Part shown: positions 27,292 to 37,465 of the stretch, piece after piece | Position numbering within the stretch: position 1 is the stretch's first letter | Layout of the letters: each line of letters begins with the position of its first letter | NCBI RefSeq assembly: GCF_011174775.1 | Contig: NZ_JAANHS010000010.1 | Span: forward strand, 1-64,000 | Reading direction: 5' to 3' | Source of the DNA: Rhodobacter calidifons | GTDB lineage: Bacteria > Pseudomonadota > Alphaproteobacteria > Rhodobacterales > Rhodobacteraceae | DNA: 64,000 nucleotides | Position numbers and translations under genes: made by a program | The notes under the pieces: generated by a model | What the model saw: the letters and a program-made list of their open reading frames with translations, nothing else | Told to the model about the DNA's origin: nothing | Databases searched by the model: none

Positions 27292-27426
27292 TCAGATGAG
27301 TGCGAGGGCCACCACGAAGACGAGCGCGGCCAGGAGCGAGAGATCGACAGCGGAGGAGGCGGGCAGGGCCCGGACCCTGGCAGACAGGCTGTCTTGAGAG
27401 CGAAGCGGCGGAAATCTCTGGGGCAT
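27292..27426 (-). CDS. Candidate 44-residue single-helix membrane peptide
   Basis: A short open frame whose product has a basic N-terminal half and one hydrophobic C-terminal segment (AVDLSLLAALVFVVALALI) that ends the protein, like a tail anchor. The ATG has an AGAAGG ribosome-binding site with a 9-nt spacer. It lies on the acnA strand, downstream of the acnA terminator. I recognise no family. Coding status rests on the helix and the ribosome-binding site only. Confidence 0.4.
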   Translation of the reverse strand: MPQRFPPLRSQDSLSARVRALPASSAVDLSLLAALVFVVALALI

Positions 27427-27481
27427 GGGGTAAAGCCTTCTGGCAGTTGCGCCTTGCCACTCTGCCCGGTCAGATGAGAAC

Positions 27482-27514
27482 AAAAAGTGAAGGCCCGGGC
27501 GTTGCCCGGGCCTT
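27482..27514 (-). terminator. Rho-independent terminator of acnA
   Basis: An 11-bp perfect stem (AAGGCCCGGGC with GCCCGGGCCTT) around a 3-nt loop. On the minus strand it is followed within 3 nt by five T residues. It lies 26 bp after the acnA stop. Confidence 0.75.
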
Positions 27515-27539
27515 CCCTGGAAACAATCCGTTTCCGAAC

Positions 27540-30227
<2,688 letters not shown>

Positions 30228-30260
30228 CTCTGGCTCCCATGAAAGGCGGCTGTCGCAGTT

Positions 30261-30280
30261 TTGTATACCATTGTATGCCG
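30261..30280. promoter_or_regulatory. Tandem TTGTAT-N-CC repeat upstream of acnA
   Basis: TTGTATACCA is followed directly by TTGTATGCCG, 34-53 bp upstream of the acnA start. Two 10-bp copies on one face of the helix suggest a regulator site or part of the acnA promoter. The central GTATAC is palindromic, as in some GntR-type operators. The binder is unknown. Confidence 0.35.
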
Positions 30281-30342
30281 AATATCCAGCCCCGCATTTC
30301 GGCTTTCCTACAGCATGTGACAGGTCTCTCGCAAAACCTTGA

Positions 30343-30372
30343 TTGGCTCGTGTCGGCGGGTCTTCCTATAAC
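30343..30372 (+). promoter_or_regulatory. Candidate promoter of the DUF1223 gene
   Basis: TTGGCT (30343-30348) and TATAAC (30367-30372) are 18 bp apart. A start of transcription near 30379 would leave the AGGA at 30391 as ribosome-binding site for ATG 30403. Placed by eye only. Confidence 0.3.
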
Positions 30373-30402
30373 GCGGTGGGGACAATGTTCAGGATACGCG
30401 AC

Positions 30403-31098
30403 ATGCGACATTTCGTCAGCGCCGCCTGCGGGATCTGGCTTGCGGGCGTAGCGCCCTTGCAGGCAGAGCCGGTGGTGGTGGTGGAACTTTACACCTCGCA
30501 GGGCTGTTCCTCCTGCCCGCCGGCTGACGAATTCGTGGCAATGCTGGCTTCGAACCCGCAGATCCTGCCTCTGGCCCTGCATGTGGACTACTGGGACTAC
30601 ATCGGCTGGGTGGACCATTTCGCCAAGCCCCAGTTCACCGACCGCCAGCGCGCCTATGCCAAGGCGGTGGGGTCGCGGACGATCTATACGCCACAACTCA
30701 TCATCGGCGGGTCGGACCGGATCGAGGGATTCGCGCCGGAAAAGACCGCCAAGCGTCTGCGCGCGCATCTCGAGGCGGGATCGTCGGTGCGCCTGACCGT
30801 CCGGCGCGAGGGGGACAGGCTGGTCATCCGGGCCGAGGCCGACCCGCCGCTTGCCGAACCGGTCCGGGTGCAGCTGGTGCGCTATACCCCCGAACAGACC
30901 GTGCGGATCGAGCGGGGCGAAAATGCCGGCAAGACCATCACCTACACCAACATCGTCACCTCCTGGGAGCGGCTTGGCGACTGGTCGGGCCGTGAGCCGC
31001 TGGAAGTGACAGCCCCGTTCCCGGGCGACGAACCGGGCGCGGTGATCGTGCAGGAACAGGGCCCGGCGGCGATCCTGGCCGCGGCCCGGGTGGACTGA
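30403..31098 (+). CDS. Exported DUF1223 family protein with thioredoxin-like CSSC motif
   Basis: A 231-residue protein with a signal peptide (MRHFVSAACGIWLAGVAPLQA). The mature start carries VVELYTSQGCSSCPPADEF, the DUF1223 hallmark, a thioredoxin-like first strand with a CxxC pair. HVDYWDYIGWVDHFA and YTPQLIIGG follow, the latter supplying the cis-Pro segment. A periplasmic thiol-disulfide role is plausible but not established for the family. ATG 30403 is chosen over 30385 because AGGA lies 8 nt ahead of it. It is divergent from acnA. Confidence 0.82.
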   Translation: MRHFVSAACGIWLAGVAPLQAEPVVVVELYTSQGCSSCPPADEFVAMLASNPQILPLALHVDYWDYIGWVDHFAKPQFTDRQRAYAKAVGSRTIYTPQLIIGGSDRIEGFAPEKTAKRLRAHLEAGSSVRLTVRREGDRLVIRAEADPPLAEPVRVQLVRYTPEQTVRIERGENAGKTITYTNIVTSWERLGDWSGREPLEVTAPFPGDEPGAVIVQEQGPAAILAAARVD

Positions 31099-31130
31099 GC
31101 GACTGCGGACGGGGCGCGCCGGCGCCCGCC

Positions 31131-32024
31131 CTACGCCGGGTTGACACCCTTCCAGCGCCGGTGAATCCAGAACCATTGCCCGGGATGTGCCTGAACCCTG
31201 GCCTCCAGCGCCGAGGTCACAGCCCGCATCATCGTTTCGGGGTCCGAATGCGGGATCGGCGCGTCAAGCTCCACCCGGAAGCCCAGACCATCGGCCGCGC
31301 GCGTGGCGAAGAAGGGGATCAGCTGGGCCTTCAGCCGCAGCGCGAGCTCGGCGGCGGAGAGCGCGGTGCGGGCCGGATGGCCGAGGAAGGGCAGGGCGGG
31401 CGCCCCCGGCACGTCCTGATCGAACAGCAGCACCAGCTGCCCCCCGGCCTTCAGATGCCGCACGAACCCCGCCGTGCCGACCCGCCCCTGCGGAAAGACC
31501 GGCCCGCCGAAGGCCTGCATCGTGCGGACGTAATGCGCGTTGAAATAGCGGTTCGACAGGTTCCGGTAGAGCCCGCCGATGTCGAAGCCGCGCGCCACAA
31601 GCGCCGCCCGCGCGGCCTCGTAATTGCCGAAATGGCCCGAGACGAGGATCACCGGCCGACCGGCCTCGCGCGCCTCGATCAGCGCGCGGTAGCCCGGGCC
31701 TTCGGGCTCGATCGTCCGGGCGCGGGCCAGGAAGTCGCGGGTCGAGTAGTTCTCGATCAGGGTGCGTCCCGCATTGTCCAGCGCGGCAGCGGCAATGGCC
31801 TTGCGCTCGGCCAGAGGCCGGTCGGGCCAGACCATGGCCAGGTTCTCGCGCGCCCGCTGGTCGTAGCCGGCAAGCGGCCCGATCACCCGGCGCATCAGCC
31901 AGCCGACAAGCGGAACCCGCCAGGCATAGGGCAGGGCAAGCCCCAGCCCGATCAGCCCGCGCGCCACGAGGTTGATCGCGAAATGGTCGGGGCGGAAGGG
32001 AGGTGCGTCTCCGTCAGAGTGCAT
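31131..32024 (-). CDS. Lysophospholipid/lauroyl acyltransferase (LpxL/HtrB family)
   Basis: A 297-residue membrane-associated acyltransferase. The catalytic HxxxxE motif is seen in LVSGHFGNYEAARAAL, and family blocks include VFPQGRVGTAGFVRHLKAGG, LLFDQDVPGAPALPFLGHPA and PGQWFWIHRRWK. The family adds secondary acyl chains to lipid A; some relatives act on ornithine lipids or other acceptors, so the substrate is left open. It starts 8 bp after the EamA transporter stop and is co-transcribed with it. Confidence 0.85.
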   Translation of the reverse strand: MHSDGDAPPFRPDHFAINLVARGLIGLGLALPYAWRVPLVGWLMRRVIGPLAGYDQRARENLAMVWPDRPLAERKAIAAAALDNAGRTLIENYSTRDFLARARTIEPEGPGYRALIEAREAGRPVILVSGHFGNYEAARAALVARGFDIGGLYRNLSNRYFNAHYVRTMQAFGGPVFPQGRVGTAGFVRHLKAGGQLVLLFDQDVPGAPALPFLGHPARTALSAAELALRLKAQLIPFFATRAADGLGFRVELDAPIPHSDPETMMRAVTSALEARVQAHPGQWFWIHRRWKGVNPA

Positions 32025-32032
32025 CGGGGCTT

Positions 32033-32917
32033 TCACGGCTCTGGCGCGCGCAGCGCCCGGTTTTCGCGGTGCCAGACATAAAGTCCCGCACCCACGATCA
32101 CAAGCGCACCGATGCAGGTCCAGCGGTCCGGCCATTGGTCGTAAAGCACCACGCCCCAGAAGGCCGCGAAGACGATCCCGAGATAGGCGAAGGGCGCGAC
32201 GATCCCCGCCTCGGTGATCGAGAAGCTGCGGATGATGCAGAGCTGCGCCCCGGTGCCGAGGCAGGCGATCAGGCCGAATTTCCAGAGGTCCGCTGTCGCG
32301 ACCGGGGTCCAGACGAAGGGCAGGGCGGCGCCTGCGACGAGGGTGCCGAACAGCGCGGCATAGACCATCGAGGCCCAGACGCTTTCCTGCGCGCCGATCT
32401 TGCGGGTCAGAAGCGCCGATGCCGCGTAGGAGACCGCGCAGAGCAGCGGCAGGAGCGCCGCCCAGGTGAAGACGCCGGCCCCGGGGCGGATCACGATCAG
32501 CGCGCCGGCAAGTGCCACGACGACCCCGGCGATGCGGCGCGGGCCCAGCCTTTCGCCCAGGAACAGCGCGGCGCCCAGGGTGATGAGGACCGGATTGGTG
32601 TCGGCGACGGCCGTTGCCTCGGCCAGGCCGATATGGCCAAGCGACAGGAAGAAGAAGGTCGTCGCCCCGAACTGCGAGGCCGACCGCCAGAAATGCAGCA
32701 CCGGAAAGCGCGTCCGCAGCACCGCGCCGAGGTGGTGGCGCAGGAGCAGAAGAACCAGCAGCAGCTGCCCGGCGAAGCGGACCCAGATCACCTGAGGGGC
32801 CGGATAGCGGTCGATCAGGCCCTTGGCGGTGGCATCCATGGCGGTGAAGAGGAAGATCGCAAGGATCATCAGCCCCACGCCGCGCGTGACCCGGGACAGG
32901 GGGAGAGAGGCGGACAT
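32033..32917 (-). CDS. EamA/DMT-superfamily transporter
   Basis: A 294-residue protein of ten predicted membrane helices arranged as two EamA repeats (first from about residue 10, second from about 150). Features include LMILAIFLFTAMDATAKGLI at the start and GIVFAAFWGVVLYDQWP in the second repeat. DMT exporters move amino acids, metabolites or nucleotide sugars; the substrate here is unknown. It precedes an acyltransferase gene by 8 bp. Confidence 0.88.
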   Translation of the reverse strand: MSASLPLSRVTRGVGLMILAIFLFTAMDATAKGLIDRYPAPQVIWVRFAGQLLLVLLLLRHHLGAVLRTRFPVLHFWRSASQFGATTFFFLSLGHIGLAEATAVADTNPVLITLGAALFLGERLGPRRIAGVVVALAGALIVIRPGAGVFTWAALLPLLCAVSYAASALLTRKIGAQESVWASMVYAALFGTLVAGAALPFVWTPVATADLWKFGLIACLGTGAQLCIIRSFSITEAGIVAPFAYLGIVFAAFWGVVLYDQWPDRWTCIGALVIVGAGLYVWHRENRALRAPEP

Positions 32918-33086
32918 GCGGCGGTTCTAGAGGGTCTGGGCAGGCGCGGCAAGGCGGGCCGGCGGCCCGCTGCGATGGAGGTCGGCAGCGTCCGACCGTG
33001 CAACCGTGCAATGAATTGCTTGCATGACATTCCTGCGCGTCTGGCGCATAGTGGCGGCATTGAGCGTCTTGATTGGAGGAAATGTC

Positions 33087-33659
33087 ATGAAATCAGCTTT
33101 GGCTGCGCTGTTTGTACTGTCTGCCGGTGCGGCACAGGCGGGCGGACCCGTGGCGGTGCCGGCCGATCCGGTGGTCGCGGCACCTGCGGCAGCTGCGGGG
33201 TATGACTGGACCGGGTTCTACGTCGGTCTGTCGGCGATGTCCGGCGATTTCCGCAACAGCGTCGGCGGCACCAGCGATACGAACGGCTTCGGTCTTCAGG
33301 CCGGCTATCTGCGCGACTTCGGCAATCTCGTCCTGGGGGGCGAACTGGCCTACGCGAAGATCGACTATGACGACTTCGCGTCAACCGAGTCGACCTCGAC
33401 CCGGCTGAAGCTGATCGGCGGCTACGGCGCCGGGCGCTTTATGCCCTATGCCTTCGTCGGCCTGTCGAGCGCCAAGGTGACCGGACCGCTTGTGGCCTCC
33501 GACACGATGACCAACTACGGTCTCGGGGCGAAGGTCGCCGTGACGCAGCGGATTGCGGTCGGTCTGGAATATCTTGTCGAGGACAAGAACGATTTCGACG
33601 GGACCGGGCTCGACATCAAGTTGAAGGAAATCGCGCTTCGGGTTGACTACCGCTTTTGA
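33087..33659 (+). CDS. Outer-membrane beta-barrel protein (OmpA-like porin family)
   Basis: A 190-residue exported protein. The signal peptide MKSALAALFVLSAGAAQA is followed by a Pro/Ala-rich linker, then YDWTGFYVGLSAM, the usual first strand of small eight-stranded barrels in Alphaproteobacteria. Alternating strands end in IALRVDYRF with the C-terminal Phe used for outer-membrane insertion. The start has a very strong GGAGGA site at 33075. Possible role: surface antigen or envelope stability; no specific function can be assigned. Confidence 0.85.
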   Translation: MKSALAALFVLSAGAAQAGGPVAVPADPVVAAPAAAAGYDWTGFYVGLSAMSGDFRNSVGGTSDTNGFGLQAGYLRDFGNLVLGGELAYAKIDYDDFASTESTSTRLKLIGGYGAGRFMPYAFVGLSSAKVTGPLVASDTMTNYGLGAKVAVTQRIAVGLEYLVEDKNDFDGTGLDIKLKEIALRVDYRF

Positions 33660-33692
33660 CCGGGCAGGCGGGCCGTCGCGGGCGGCTCTGCC

Positions 33693-34769
33693 TCAGTCCT
33701 CCTCCGGCTGGATCAGGGTGATCTCTCCGCTCGCCTCCAGCGTGCGGATCGCCGCGATGATCGCGGTCATCGCCTCTTCGCCGTCCTTTTCCTTGACCTT
33801 GCCGCGGGCGCCCATTTCCTCGCGCAGGCCCTGGGCCAGGCGTTGCGAGATGTTGGCCAGGATGAACTCTGCCGCCTTCTCCAGCCCCGGCTTGCCCATC
33901 GCGGCCGCCAGCGCCGTCACCAGTTGCGGCTGTTCGACCAGGCGGGTGATCTTGGGCGTGTCGCGCGGGTTCAGTCGTGTGGGGATATGGGCGAAGGTGA
34001 AGATCGCCTTCCTGACCTCGGCGGCAAAGGCGGCATCCTCGGCTTCCAGCCCCTCCAGTACGTCGTCGCGCGTCAGGGAGGGCGAGACGTTCAGGATCGC
34101 ACCCACCCGTTCCACCGGCCCCTGGTCAAAGGCCTTGGGCGGCTGGTTGTCCAGTTCGGCCAGAAGTGCCGCGCCGATCCGCCGCACGGTTTCGGGATCG
34201 ACATTGCCGGTCAGCGACACGGCATAGGCCACGCGCCGCGCGCGTTCGCCCGGCAGCTTGCCCAGAAGCTCGGCCGACTTGGCCACCGGCAGCTTCGACA
34301 GCATGACGGCCCCGACTTCCACCGCCTCGTTCACCAGTATCGGCAGCAGCCGGTCCGCGGGCAGCGCCGTTATCCGCTCCCACGGGTCGATCTTGGACGA
34401 CGCTGAGGACATCCGCCGCAGGCGCTGGGCCGCGGATTGCGAGATGTGGCCGTCCATCATCGACAGCGCCCCTTCGATCCCGCCGGGGAAGGCGAGGCCG
34501 ACCGATTCCAGTTCGGACAGGAATTCCGCCACCACTTCATCCAGCGTGGCGCGGTCGATCAGCCGCATCTGCCCCATCTGCTCGGCCAGCGCGGCCTGCA
34601 TGTGTTCGGGCAGCGCGGCAAGCGGCAGGGACGTGCCCTCGGTCAGAAGATACCGCACAATCACCGCGGCCTTCTGCCGCGGCGTCAGAACCCGGCGCGG
34701 CACGGGGTTTACGGCAACGACCCGCCGTTCCGGAGTGATCCGGGCAAGGGGCACCATATCCTGGGGCAT
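33693..34769 (-). CDS. fliG: FliG-like flagellar motor switch protein
   Basis: A 358-residue protein with FliG order. The N-terminal block LTPRQKAAVIVRYLL is followed by a middle domain with repeated Leu/Ala helices and a C-terminal segment (AEFILANISQRLAQGLREEM) equivalent to the torque-generating end of FliG. The middle-domain EHPQ motif is not recognisable, and the C-terminal charged ridge looks altered. No other flagellar gene is in the window, whereas fliG usually lies in a flagellar cluster. It may be a divergent FliG of a distant flagellar system or a second paralogue. Confidence 0.7.
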   Translation of the reverse strand: MPQDMVPLARITPERRVVAVNPVPRRVLTPRQKAAVIVRYLLTEGTSLPLAALPEHMQAALAEQMGQMRLIDRATLDEVVAEFLSELESVGLAFPGGIEGALSMMDGHISQSAAQRLRRMSSASSKIDPWERITALPADRLLPILVNEAVEVGAVMLSKLPVAKSAELLGKLPGERARRVAYAVSLTGNVDPETVRRIGAALLAELDNQPPKAFDQGPVERVGAILNVSPSLTRDDVLEGLEAEDAAFAAEVRKAIFTFAHIPTRLNPRDTPKITRLVEQPQLVTALAAAMGKPGLEKAAEFILANISQRLAQGLREEMGARGKVKEKDGEEAMTAIIAAIRTLEASGEITLIQPEED

Positions 34770-34838
34770 TCCATCCTCATCGATTCCCGATGAGGCAAGC
34801 CTCGCAGCGCCGGGTTAACGGAAGCTTTCGGCCGGCGA

Positions 34839-35003
34839 TCAGCTGGTCGGCTTTTCCACGCAGGTGCCCTTGGCGCTGTCCCAGACCATGCCGGGCATGC
34901 AGCTGGCGGCGGTCTGGTTCATCGGCTCACCCCTGCACCCCGCCGCAGCGAGGCTGGGCACAAGCGAGAAGGCGAGAATGGCAAGAAGTCCGGCTGGTTT
35001 CAT
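34839..35003 (-). CDS. Small secreted protein with C-x12-C motif
   Basis: A 54-residue product. An N-terminal signal sequence (MKPAGLLAILAFSLVPSLAAA) precedes a short mature part with three cysteines. C35 and C48 lie in CMPGMVWDSAKGTCVE. The TPR protein encoded 23 bp upstream on the same strand carries the same pattern (CAKGEIWDEKTKACVK). The ATG has a strong GGAGG site 5 nt ahead. Possible lipid attachment at the AGC site near residue 23 cannot be excluded. Function unknown. Confidence 0.7.
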   Translation of the reverse strand: MKPAGLLAILAFSLVPSLAAAGCRGEPMNQTAASCMPGMVWDSAKGTCVEKPTS

Positions 35004-35026
35004 CTGGTCCTCCGTTGGTTGCCGGG

Positions 35027-35560
35027 TCAGTAGGTGTAGGTCACTCCGGTTTCGATCGCGGCTGCAAGCGCGGTCTCGGCCCAGGAGCCGCTGCCGCCAT
35101 GCGCCCGGATCGCGTCAAGCTGCGCAAGGGCCAGCGCCGCTTCGTCCATCTGGACAAGCAGCTGGCCATAGTAGCTGCGCGCCAGGATGTTCGCGGGATC
35201 CAGCGCGATGGCGCGTTCATAGGCGGCGATGCCTTCCTCGACCCGGCCGGTCTGGCGCAGCAGGAAACCGCGGTAGGTCAGCACCCGGCTGGTCTCGCCC
35301 TCGGTCATCGTGGCCAGCACGGCCAGGGCCTCGTCGGGCCGGCCGGCATAGGCCAGTTCGCGCACCGCGCCAAAGCGCTGGTCGTCGTTCAGGCTGCTTT
35401 CCTCGGCCTTCACGCAGGCCTTGGTCTTTTCGTCCCAGATTTCGCCCTTGGCACATTCGGTCGTGGTGGCGGTGGGCTTGGGCGGCTGGCTGTCGTCACT
35501 CCCGGCCGCAAGCGCAAGCTGCGGTGTTAGGGCAAGGGCTGCGGCAAGGATCATGCGCAT
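35027..35560 (-). CDS. Exported TPR-repeat protein with C-x12-C motif
   Basis: A 177-residue protein. Signal peptide MRMILAAALALTPQLALA; then a short linker with CAKGEIWDEKTKACVK (C36, C49); then at least two tetratricopeptide-like repeats (RPDEALAVLATM..., VEEGIAAYERAIALDPANI). The start is ATG 35560, with GAAAGG 7 nt ahead; an in-frame codon at 35596 is less likely. It precedes the 54-residue secreted protein by 23 bp, and both share the Cys motif. A protein-protein interaction role in the periplasm is inferred. Confidence 0.78.
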   Translation of the reverse strand: MRMILAAALALTPQLALAAGSDDSQPPKPTATTTECAKGEIWDEKTKACVKAEESSLNDDQRFGAVRELAYAGRPDEALAVLATMTEGETSRVLTYRGFLLRQTGRVEEGIAAYERAIALDPANILARSYYGQLLVQMDEAALALAQLDAIRAHGGSGSWAETALAAAIETGVTYTY

Positions 35561-35658
35561 CGTGGAACCTTTCGGTAATTTTCCGAAAGGTAGCACGATT
35601 GTGTCTCGGGCAAGACCGGAAATGAGGGGTCGGCCCGGATGGGCCGATCACGGTTTCG

Positions 35659-36963
35659 TCATTCGCCGAAGACGCGGGCGAAGATCGTGTCCACATGTTT
35701 CGTGTGATAGCCGAGGTCGAACTTCTCCTCGATCTCGGCGGGGGACAGGGCTGCCGTGACCTCGGGGTCGGCCAGAAGCTCGGTCTTGAAGTCGGCACCC
35801 CGTTCCCAGACCTTCATCGCGTTCCGCTGCACCAGCCGATAGGCGTCCTCGCGGGAAACGCCGGCCTGGGTCAGCGCCAGAAGCACGCGCTGGCTCATCA
35901 CCAGGCCTTTGAACTTGTTCAGGTTCTTCAGCATGTTCTCGGGATAGACCACCAGCTTTTCCACGACGCCCGCCAGGCGGTGCAGCGCGAAATCCAGCGT
36001 GATCGTCGCATCCGGCCCGATCATCCGCTCCACGGATGAATGCGAGATGTCGCGTTCATGCCAAAGCGCCACATTCTCCAGCGCCGGGACCACGGCCATG
36101 CGGACCAGGCGGGCAAGGCCGGTCAGGTTCTCGGTCAGGACCGGATTGCGCTTGTGCGGCATCGCGGACGAGCCCTTCTGGCCGGGAGAGAAGAATTCCT
36201 CCGCTTCCAGCACCTCGGTCCGCTGCATGTGGCGGATCTCGATGGCAATGTTCTCGATCGACGAGGCGATCACGCCCAGGGTGGCGAAATACATCGCGTG
36301 CCGGTCGCGGGGGATCACCTGGGTCGAGATCGGCTCGGGCGTCAGGCCCAGCATCTTGCAGACATGTTCCTCGACGCGCGGGTCGATGTTGGCGAAGGTC
36401 CCCACGGCGCCGGAGATCGCGCCGGTCGCAACCTCTTTCCGTGCGTTTTCAAGCCGTTCGCGGTTGCGCTTCATTTCGGCATAGAAGCGGGCGAAGGTCA
36501 GGCCCATCGTGGTCGGCTCGGCATGGATGCCGTGGCTGCGACCGATGCGGACGGTATCCTTGTGTTCGAAGGCGCGCGCCTTCAGTGCGGCCAGAACCCG
36601 GTCGATCCCCTTCAGCAGCAGGTCGGCCGCGCGCACCAGCTGGATGTTCAGCGTGGTGTCGAGCACGTCCGAAGATGTCATCCCCTGATGGACAAAGCGC
36701 GCCTCGTCATGGCCGATGATCTCGGCCAGATGGGTCAGGAAGGCGATGACGTCGTGCCTGGTGACCGCTTCGATCTCGTCGATCCGCGCCACGTCGAAGG
36801 GCACGTCCTTTGCGCGCCAGACGGCTTCGGCGTTTTCCTTCGGGATCACCCCCAGCGCGGCCTGTGCGTCGCAGGCATGGGCCTCGATCTCGAACCAGAT
36901 GCGAAAGCGGGTTTCCGGGGACCAGATCGCCACCATATCGGGGCGGGAATAGCGCGGGATCAT
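35659..36963 (-). CDS. purB: Adenylosuccinate lyase
   Basis: A 434-residue purine-synthesis enzyme that cleaves SAICAR and adenylosuccinate, releasing fumarate. The fumarase/aspartase superfamily signature GQKGSSAMPHKRNPV contains the catalytic serine loop. Other blocks are QGMTSSDVLDTTLN and GRSHGIHAEPTTMG with the catalytic His. The length is normal for the short PurB class. ATG 36963 starts the family N terminus (IPRYSRPDM). Confidence 0.97.
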   Translation of the reverse strand: MIPRYSRPDMVAIWSPETRFRIWFEIEAHACDAQAALGVIPKENAEAVWRAKDVPFDVARIDEIEAVTRHDVIAFLTHLAEIIGHDEARFVHQGMTSSDVLDTTLNIQLVRAADLLLKGIDRVLAALKARAFEHKDTVRIGRSHGIHAEPTTMGLTFARFYAEMKRNRERLENARKEVATGAISGAVGTFANIDPRVEEHVCKMLGLTPEPISTQVIPRDRHAMYFATLGVIASSIENIAIEIRHMQRTEVLEAEEFFSPGQKGSSAMPHKRNPVLTENLTGLARLVRMAVVPALENVALWHERDISHSSVERMIGPDATITLDFALHRLAGVVEKLVVYPENMLKNLNKFKGLVMSQRVLLALTQAGVSREDAYRLVQRNAMKVWERGADFKTELLADPEVTAALSPAEIEEKFDLGYHTKHVDTIFARVFGE

Positions 36964-37457
36964 CGGCAGACCTTCGGGCAGGGAAGCTGCCGCCCCCTTA
37001 CGCCGCGTCGCGGCAGGGCGCAAGGCGTCAGGGGAAGGCGGCGATCAGCGCGGGCGGGATGGTCAGCTGCACGACGCGGCTGGCCACGAGGGCACAAGGC
37101 AAGGTCGATCCCGTTGCCCGCCGCCCGCGCCGACCGTCGCCGCCCCGGGCGCCGCCCGCCCGGCGAAGGCCAGCAGCGGCTCGACTTGCGGATGCCGGCA
37201 GGCGCGGCGCAACAGGTCCGGGGCTGCGGCGTGGCTGTCCTGGCCCGCCAGCGCCTGTCCGACCGGGCCGGATTTCTGCGCGGATCGGGCTTCAAGAATC
37301 CGAACTGTTGCCAAAGGCGCAACTCAATTATGCCGCAGTGATCGGGCTAGAAAGTCCGGGCTGACCACCGGAGAGGAGATGGCCCCGCCGCTTCGGGCCC
37401 TGGTGATGCAGCTTGTTGAAGGGGATGGGACGTCCCGGCAGGCACGACGAGGTGGGA
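36964..37457. other. 494-bp gap with possible gene remains and a short leader frame
   Basis: Between purB and the EEP-family gene. It contains a possible decayed reading frame on the minus strand (37028-37314) and a 28-codon leader frame on the plus strand (37379-37465). No clear terminator or promoter was seen. Confidence 0.35.
37028..37314 (-). pseudogene. Possible frameshifted remnant of a small gene
   Basis: One frame from TTG 37314 gives a coherent peptide (AGQDSHAAAPDLLRRACRHP and so on) up to about 37120. It then turns into low-quality sequence, while a second frame continues plausibly (PCALVASRVVQLTIPPALIA) to a TGA at 37028. Joined by one frameshift the two would make about 95 residues. 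I recognise no family. This could equally be chance open frames in very G+C-rich DNA. Confidence 0.2.
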
Positions 37458-37465
37458 ATGAGTGA
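37379..37465 (+). other. 28-codon leader frame overlapping the EEP-family start
   Basis: An ATG right after GGAGAGGAG opens a 28-residue frame in a different phase; its TGA (37463-37465) overlaps the ATG at 37458 of the next gene. This geometry would allow translational coupling, but nothing shows that it is translated. Confidence 0.25.

Larger units (their letters stand above)
27155..27539. other. 385-bp gap between ccmG and acnA
   Basis: The ccm and acnA transcripts converge here. It holds the acnA terminator (27482-27514), a candidate 44-residue membrane peptide gene on the minus strand (27292-27426), and otherwise unassigned sequence. I see no clear terminator for the ccm operon. Confidence 0.4.
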
